DNA of 62,563 nucleotides. It comes from UBA5862 sp002408105. Its GTDB lineage: Bacteria; Pseudomonadota; Gammaproteobacteria; Pseudomonadales; UBA5862. This document shows, one piece after another, positions 57,646 through 62,563 of this stretch. Each line of letters begins with the position of its first letter. The stretch's first letter is position 1. The DNA lies in contig JAXHVB010000068.1 of NCBI GenBank assembly GCA_034189125.1, positions 1-62,563 on the forward strand. The letters run 5' to 3'. Below the pieces are notes generated by a model, which was not told the origin of the DNA, ran no database searches, and saw nothing but the letters and a program-made list of their open reading frames with translations. The translations under genes and the position numbers were made by a program.

Positions 57646-58941
57646 ATGGCGCGTAAGAGCGCATTCATCACCCTTGGCACCCAGGTCGGCATTCAGTCGA
57701 TCGGCCTCGTCACGGGGATTCTGGTCGCACGTTTCCTCGGGCCGGAGGGCCGGGGCGAATTGGCCGCGGTTGTCGTGTGGGTATCGATGATTGCCTATCT
57801 CGGCAACCTTGGCTTGCCAGCCGCCAGCGCCTACGCGGCGGCGCGCGACGCCGGTCGCGTCCGTACCCTGATGGGCAACGGCTTTGTTGCGGTGCTGGTG
57901 CAATGGCCGCTACTGGCTGGGGTGGGCCTGCTTGTGCTTTATCTGGCGCTGGACGGCTACACGGACCTCCTACAGCAGCTGGCGGTTGCTTATCTCTGCC
58001 TCTATATCCCACTGAATTTGTTGACGCTTTACGCCAATGCAACCCAGCAGGGTTTGGGCCACTATGCCCGCTTCAATGCCGTGCGCTTGTGTGTGCCTGT
58101 CAGCTATCTGGTCGGGCTCGGCATGCTGGTGTGGCTGGAGCAGTTCACGGTGGCAGGTGTGCTCGCCGCGAATCTGTTCAGCAACTTTGTAACGCTGTTG
58201 TTGGCCTTGGGTTTGCTGCTGCCACGTGCGCGGGTGGCGACGCGCCGACGGTGGATCGATCTGCCGGCGCTGAGGCGGGATCTTCGCTATGGCTTATCAG
58301 CCCATATCGGCATGTTGCAGCCCTTCACCGGTCTGCAGGTCGATGTCCTGCTGCTGACACTGCTCCTGCCTGCCCATGACCTTGGTCTCTACATGGCCGC
58401 GCTGGCCGGTGCCGGTTTGATTCGTGCCCAGGGCGTTGCATTGGGGATGGTCGCAATGCCGGAGGTCGCCCGGCAAAAAGAAAGCGCTGGCCAGTTCCGG
58501 ACGGTTGTGCGCTTTGCGAGCTTTGCCGCTTTGTTCGGTGGCGCAACCGCCCTTTTTTTGGCCTGGTGGGCACAACCGCTTGTTGCACTGGCCTATGGCG
58601 ATGCATTCAGCGGTGCGGCCAGCGCCTTGCGCCTGCTCGCCTTGGGTGCGCTGACCGCCTCGCTTAACCGTGTCCTCGCCGATGGCCTTCGCGGTATGGG
58701 GCGACCGCTCAGTGGCACCGCCGCCGAACTGGCCAGTCTTGCCGTGGGCGTGCCCGCCATCCTGGTGCTGGCGCCGTCCGGCGGCGCCGAAGGGGCCTCC
58801 TTGGCCACTGTACTAGCCTCCGCTAGCGCACTGGCCATCACCGCTTGGTCGTTGTACCGGCGGCGGGCGGCTGGCACCGACCCGGCCGCGCTATCGGTCA
58901 CCGCGCGGCCCTTGATTGCAAAACAGACAGATCGTCCATGA
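57646..58941 (+). CDS. Oligosaccharide flippase (Wzx-like, MOP superfamily)
   Basis: 431-residue membrane protein with about 12-14 helices. The N-terminus (FITLGTQVGIQSIGLVTGILVARFLGPEGRGELA) is the standard polysaccharide-flippase opening. It would move lipid-linked repeat units across the inner membrane. The ATG has AAAGGA upstream. The 153 bases before it hold no clear promoter. Its TGA overlaps the next ATG (ATGA). Confidence 0.87.
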   Translation: MARKSAFITLGTQVGIQSIGLVTGILVARFLGPEGRGELAAVVVWVSMIAYLGNLGLPAASAYAAARDAGRVRTLMGNGFVAVLVQWPLLAGVGLLVLYLALDGYTDLLQQLAVAYLCLYIPLNLLTLYANATQQGLGHYARFNAVRLCVPVSYLVGLGMLVWLEQFTVAGVLAANLFSNFVTLLLALGLLLPRARVATRRRWIDLPALRRDLRYGLSAHIGMLQPFTGLQVDVLLLTLLLPAHDLGLYMAALAGAGLIRAQGVALGMVAMPEVARQKESAGQFRTVVRFASFAALFGGATALFLAWWAQPLVALAYGDAFSGAASALRLLALGALTASLNRVLADGLRGMGRPLSGTAAELASLAVGVPAILVLAPSGGAEGASLATVLASASALAITAWSLYRRRAAGTDPAALSVTARPLIAKQTDRP

Positions 58942-60407
58942 GATCGAACGTGGCGCCAGCAGCTGCCGCAGCCTACATCGCTGTGCTTGGCTTACTTTTC
59001 GTTTTCATTCTATATGTGGCTGGTATTTCCGTGCGCTTCCTGCTGCTTGCTGCAATTGTTGGCAGTCTGATTCTGCCGGTGATGCTGCGGGCCATCCGAG
59101 GCCGTCTGGATCTGTTAGAACCCGTCGTTCTGGCCAACGTTGCGCTCAGTATCATGTTCGTCGGCCGTCCGCTGCACCAACTGATCGCCGAGGAGACGAT
59201 CCACCTGGGGTACGACATTTCGCTCACCTTCAACGAAGCCTTGCTGGTTGCGCTAACCGGCATCTTTTGTTTCCAACTGGGCTACTTCCTCCGCCCCAAT
59301 GTCACCGCCTGGGCCCGGCGCTTGCCCGCGCCTCCCCCCCTGCGACCACAGCGAGCGGCTTTTGCAGGCTGGTTTTATCTGTTGCTGGGCGGGCTGTTGT
59401 TCGGCGCTTTCCTGGCCCAACAGGGCGGGCTGGGGTTGCTCGTCGTTCTGCTTGCCGGCCGCCAGCAATCCAACAACGATTTGTTTCTCGGCTCTACCGG
59501 TTATCTGTACAACGGTATCTTGATGTGGGGCGCGAGCGCATTGATCTTCTTTGTTATAGCGACTGTCGCGCGCCGTCGCCTTTATTGGCTGTGGTTTCTG
59601 CTGCCCGCCCTCTGCCTAGTGATTTTCTACGGCGCCCGAGGCACTCGATCCATGCTGCTCCCATTGGTGCTGGCCATCCCGGTTTTCTGGTATCTATGGA
59701 ACAATCGCCGGCCGGGTGCGCGGAGCTTGCTGCTCGCCGCCTTTGTTGGCGTGGCGCTGCTGGGCGCGCTCCGTGAGGTCCGAACCGTTGGGGAAAACCG
59801 GGATTTTGCCGGTACCTTGCTCGCCGCTCTGGGTTCGCCGGTCAGTGAGGCTTTGAATATCCTGGGTGGCGCGGATGCCGAGATGTTTGACTCTTTAGCC
59901 AGCGAACTGTTGGTGGTCCCGGAACGCACCCCTTTTCAGCACGGCGCGACCATCACCGACGTGTTGATCCGCGCTGTACCTCGCCCGCTGTGGCCCGACA
60001 AACCACTGGAATCGAACGATGCGATCGTCACTGCCCTTTGGCCGGATCATTACGCCGTGTCCCGGGCCTCGCCGGCCTTCTCTGTGCTTGGTCCCTTCTA
60101 TGCCGATAGCGGCCTCTTTACCGTTGCGCTGGGCATGTTTTCCATTGGCTGGGTGCTCGCCTTGTCTTGGCGCTGGCTGTGCCTCCACCGCGCTCAGCCG
60201 GTGGCCCAGATGATCTACGCCATGGGTCTGCCCTTCGTGGTCATCCTGATGCGGGGCACCATACCCGGCACCTTGACCCGCATGCTGTTTCTGTTTGTCC
60301 CGCTGGTGTTGCTCATGTGGTTGACGCGCCTGAGATTTAGAGCCCGACTTCGACCCGAGCGAATCTATCAGGGGCCCCAACTCAGTGAAGGACGTCACTC
60401 GAAATGA
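58938..60407 (+). CDS. O-antigen/exopolysaccharide polymerase (Wzy-like)
   Basis: 489-residue membrane protein with about 11-12 helices, a large loop in the second half (residues about 285-385) and short charged turns such as FYGARGTRSMLLPLVLAIP. The segment GSPVSEALNILGG ... FQHGATITDVLIRAVPRPLWPDKP resembles O-antigen polymerases of the Wzy group that share the PRPLWPxKP motif. It is overlapped by four bases at both ends with flippase and glycosyltransferase genes, supporting co-translation. Confidence 0.8.
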   Translation: MRSNVAPAAAAAYIAVLGLLFVFILYVAGISVRFLLLAAIVGSLILPVMLRAIRGRLDLLEPVVLANVALSIMFVGRPLHQLIAEETIHLGYDISLTFNEALLVALTGIFCFQLGYFLRPNVTAWARRLPAPPPLRPQRAAFAGWFYLLLGGLLFGAFLAQQGGLGLLVVLLAGRQQSNNDLFLGSTGYLYNGILMWGASALIFFVIATVARRRLYWLWFLLPALCLVIFYGARGTRSMLLPLVLAIPVFWYLWNNRRPGARSLLLAAFVGVALLGALREVRTVGENRDFAGTLLAALGSPVSEALNILGGADAEMFDSLASELLVVPERTPFQHGATITDVLIRAVPRPLWPDKPLESNDAIVTALWPDHYAVSRASPAFSVLGPFYADSGLFTVALGMFSIGWVLALSWRWLCLHRAQPVAQMIYAMGLPFVVILMRGTIPGTLTRMLFLFVPLVLLMWLTRLRFRARLRPERIYQGPQLSEGRHSK

Positions 60408-61657
60408 TCTTAGCAGTCAATAGTTCGTCCAACGCGCTCAACTACATTTCGGCGGGACTTGCCGAAACGGGATTGCTTTCGACTTACGTGCGCCCGTATG
60501 TGAATCTCGATCGGCGTTGGGAAACGGTCTTGGCGGGATTGCCTGGTTTAGGCCAAACCTATGCCCGCACCTTTGGCCGGCGGCGGATGCCCGCCCCGCT
60601 GGACAAGACACACGTCAGCGAAGCCGGGATGCTGTGGGATTTGCTGATGGCTGCACACGGCCGGCTGCCGGCATCCAGTCCAGCATACCGGCCGCTACAG
60701 CGCTCGCTACTGCACGCGCGTACCCGGGCGCTGATGAAGGCGGCAGAGAGGCATTTTCAAAACGAGCCCACCGTGGTGGCGAGCTGGGGCTGCGCGGAGC
60801 CGGTTTTTCGCAAGGCGGAGGCGCGGGGGGCGCTGTGTGTGCTCAACTACCCGCTGGCCCACCACCGCTTCACAAGGCGCTACTTGGAGGACGAGGCGGC
60901 GCGGCAACCCGCGTTTGCCGAAACACTCAACAGCCATGACCGGCCAGGGTGGCAGGAGCGGCAACTGGATGCCGAGATCGAACTGGCCGATCGCATCCTG
61001 GTCGGTTCGAGCTTCGCGCGCGATTCCTTCATCGCGGAAGGGGTTCCCGCGCAGAAGCTGACGGTGATTCCCTATGGCGCCGATACGGAACTGTTCGAGC
61101 CGCCTGGGCGGAAAGCGCACGATTGCGGCGGGCTGAAGCTGCTGTTCGTTGGCCAGATCGGTCAGCGCAAGGGCATTTCCTACCTGCTGGATGCAGCGCG
61201 CCAGACGGCGGTGCAGGGTGACAGTCTGACCCTGGTCGGCCAGATTCAGGGCAGTGGCCGGGCGCTGGCGCCGTACCGCGATGGTTTTCGCCATCGCCCC
61301 CATGTGCCCCGCGCCGAGCTGCGGGCAATCTATCGCCAGGCGGACGTGTTCGTCTTTCCCACGTTGGTGGAAGGCTTGGGGCTGGTGGTGCTGGAGGCCA
61401 TGGCCAGCGGCCTGCCCGTGATCACCACACCCAATGGCCCCGGCGACATCGTGCGCGACGGGGTGGACGGCTTTCTGGTGCCCCCGCGGGATGTTGATGC
61501 CATTGTCGATCGGCTGGAGCGGCTGCGCGTGGATCCGCAATTGCGTCGCGAGATGGGGCGCAGTGCTAGGGAACGGGCATCGGAGTTTACTTGGCGAGCT
61601 TATCGGGAACAGGTCGTCGGATGGTTGCGGCAATGGACAGAGGAATGCGAGAGATGA
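60404..61657 (+). CDS. Glycosyltransferase family 4
   Basis: 417-residue GT-B transferase. The N-lobe carries a Gly-Leu-Ala-Glu-Thr-rich acceptor region and SSFARDSFIAEGVPAQKLTVIPYGADTELF; the C-lobe has FVGQIGQRKGISYLLDAA, and the nucleotide-sugar site with E-x7-E in EGLGLVVLEAMASG, then TTPNGPGDIVRDGVDGFLV. No membrane helix is seen. Donor and acceptor sugars are unknown. It overlaps its neighbours on both sides (ATGA). Confidence 0.93.
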   Translation: MILAVNSSSNALNYISAGLAETGLLSTYVRPYVNLDRRWETVLAGLPGLGQTYARTFGRRRMPAPLDKTHVSEAGMLWDLLMAAHGRLPASSPAYRPLQRSLLHARTRALMKAAERHFQNEPTVVASWGCAEPVFRKAEARGALCVLNYPLAHHRFTRRYLEDEAARQPAFAETLNSHDRPGWQERQLDAEIELADRILVGSSFARDSFIAEGVPAQKLTVIPYGADTELFEPPGRKAHDCGGLKLLFVGQIGQRKGISYLLDAARQTAVQGDSLTLVGQIQGSGRALAPYRDGFRHRPHVPRAELRAIYRQADVFVFPTLVEGLGLVVLEAMASGLPVITTPNGPGDIVRDGVDGFLVPPRDVDAIVDRLERLRVDPQLRREMGRSARERASEFTWRAYREQVVGWLRQWTEECER

Positions 61658-62331
61658 TGTTTCTTGAAAAACTCGTCAGGGCAGACGAATTGCGCCCCAG
61701 CCGGCTCCACACGCAAGCTGGCGAATTCTGCGGCTGGGGACAGCTCCCTAGGTTGTTGCCGTCGGCGTGGACTTGGTTAAATTTTCGGCTAACCGGACAT
61801 AGAGCCGTTGCGCCATGGTGGACCTGGGAGGCGATCAGGTTTGTTGAAAAAGAAGTGCGGAAAACCGACCGCATCCTGGAAGCCGGGGCGGGGTATTCAT
61901 CGCTATGGTTGGCCGAGCGCTGCCGAGCGATTCGGTCGATCGAAAGCTTAGCAGCCTGGAACCGGCGTCTTCGCTCGGAGGCAGCCGCACGGGGGCTGTT
62001 GAACCTCGAGATTGTCGAGGCTCAGGATACATCTGCCGCCTTTGCCCGCATGATGACAGAAGCAATCGCCGATGGTGAACCGTATGATGTGGTGGTCATC
62101 GATTCAGCGGGTGATCGAACCAGCATGTTCCGGATGCTCGGGGAGGTCGCGTTGACTATAGCGCCGAGGTTGATTGTCTATGACAACACCGACCGTATCG
62201 ATGATCGAAGCGCGGTGTCGGCGTTCCAAAATCCCTCTTACCAAAAGCACCTGTTCCGGGGCTTCGGTCCGCAACTGGTTCACGCCTGGGAGACGACGGT
62301 CTTGCTGAAACGCACGGATCAAAATGCCTGA
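61654..62331 (+). CDS. Class I SAM-methyltransferase-like protein of the polysaccharide locus
   Basis: 225-residue soluble protein with a Rossmann-type start of core: RILEAGAGYSSLWLAERC (motif I, E-x-G-x-G), IESLAAWNRRL, then YDVVVIDSAGDRTSMF (motif near beta-4) and LIVYDNTD. This resembles SAM-dependent methyltransferases found in O-antigen clusters, which could methylate a sugar hydroxyl or the chain end, but the similarity is only to the fold. It starts with ATGATG overlapping the glycosyltransferase stop and overlaps the next gene by eight bases. Confidence 0.7.
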   Translation: MMFLEKLVRADELRPSRLHTQAGEFCGWGQLPRLLPSAWTWLNFRLTGHRAVAPWWTWEAIRFVEKEVRKTDRILEAGAGYSSLWLAERCRAIRSIESLAAWNRRLRSEAAARGLLNLEIVEAQDTSAAFARMMTEAIADGEPYDVVVIDSAGDRTSMFRMLGEVALTIAPRLIVYDNTDRIDDRSAVSAFQNPSYQKHLFRGFGPQLVHAWETTVLLKRTDQNA

Positions 62332-62563
62332 AGTGAAGAAGAGGCCCCATGTCGTCTACTGGAACAACATCCCCGCGCCCTACATGGTCGAGCGCTTCAA
62401 TGCGCTGGCCGATCGCGACGCGTTCGAATTCGAGGCCTGGTTCAATGACCGCATCGAAGCCGACCGAAGCTGGGCGGTGGACGAAGCGGCGTGGCGGTTT
62501 CGACACCGCTATCTGCCCGCCACCCGCCTGTTTGGCCGCACCCGACACTGGCCGCTACCGGTG
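62324..62563 (+). CDS. Glycosyltransferase-like protein, N-terminal fragment (cut by window end)
   Basis: 80 codons are open to the window edge. The protein begins MPEVKKRPHVVYWNNIPAPY and continues with MVERFNALADRDAFEFEAWFNDRIEADRSW-type sequence, like the first Rossmann lobe of GT4 glycosyltransferases (short strand, N-x-x-P-A-P-Y acceptor loop). It overlaps the methyltransferase-like gene by eight bases, so the operon continues beyond the window. Confidence 0.6.
   Translation, partial: MPEVKKRPHVVYWNNIPAPYMVERFNALADRDAFEFEAWFNDRIEADRSWAVDEAAWRFRHRYLPATRLFGRTRHWPLPV

Noticed and set aside
1..62563. tRNA, rRNA, CRISPR array, insertion sequence or prophage
   Set aside because: No cloverleaf-like CCA-ended elements, rRNA signatures, spaced direct repeats, transposase motifs or terminal inverted repeats were recognised on reading both strands; a covariance-model search would be needed to exclude small RNAs.

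Overview
The window is GC-rich, densely coded chromosomal DNA of a gammaproteobacterium. I base this on the gene order yicC-rph-crc-pyrE / slmA-argB-algC-dut-coaBC-radC-rpmB-rpmG with gmk-rpoZ-spoT beside it, which resembles Pseudomonas and its relatives, and on HexR, SlmA and a PA4642-family protein. A sucrose synthase, a complete Entner-Doudoroff set and a TRAP transporter suggest a heterotroph or mixotroph that handles sucrose, as many halotolerant gammaproteobacteria do. The genus cannot be named from this sequence. I saw no rRNA, tRNA, CRISPR array, transposase or prophage gene. No gene-free stretch exceeds about 230 bases.

Layout. 1-4.8 kb: the 3' end of sucrose synthase, a small conserved protein, hexR and divergent uvrD. 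4.9-10.8 kb: a TRAP solute-binding lipoprotein, a DUF3015 protein, an Lnb/DUF4105-type exported protein, exported MsrB and MsrA, and a lipoprotein hydrolase. 10.8-15.7 kb: pgl and zwf, divergent edd, convergent eda, i.e. glucose-6-phosphate to pyruvate plus glyceraldehyde-3-phosphate. 15.8-20.6 kb: two SDR enzymes, a CopD-like membrane protein, a YciA-type thioesterase and the TRAP membrane subunits DctQM, probably partners of the distant binding protein. 20.7-25.6 kb: yaaA, a GNAT enzyme, a MoxR ATPase/VWA pair with a PA4642-family gene, and a hexapeptide acyltransferase. 25.8-32.5 kb: an MFS carrier, a FemAB-like protein, ubiA, rubredoxin, an HU-like protein, a dicarboxylate symporter and an HDOD protein.

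32.6-50.7 kb is the conserved housekeeping block: recG, a YeeZ-like protein, ridA, spoT, rpoZ, gmk, yicC, rph, a crc-like gene, pyrE, a DUF4124 protein, slmA, argB, long-form algC, dut, coaBC, radC, rpmB and rpmG. It ends at a clear intrinsic terminator.

50.8-62.6 kb is an exopolysaccharide or capsule locus that runs off the right edge. It holds Wzi, a six-SLBB export protein, Wzz, a UDP-sulfoquinovose-synthase homologue, a flippase, a polymerase, a glycosyltransferase, a methyltransferase-like protein and a partial glycosyltransferase. Its last five genes are joined by short stop/start overlaps. The SqdB homologue in a Wzx/Wzy-type locus is the best candidate for unusual biology here: it suggests a sulfonated or otherwise modified sugar in the exported polymer, and it carries a substitution in a conserved active-site motif. 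The next most interesting items are a 42-base imperfect palindrome carrying the back-to-back -10 boxes of hexR and uvrD, and a Crc/ExoIII homologue that has lost catalytic residues.
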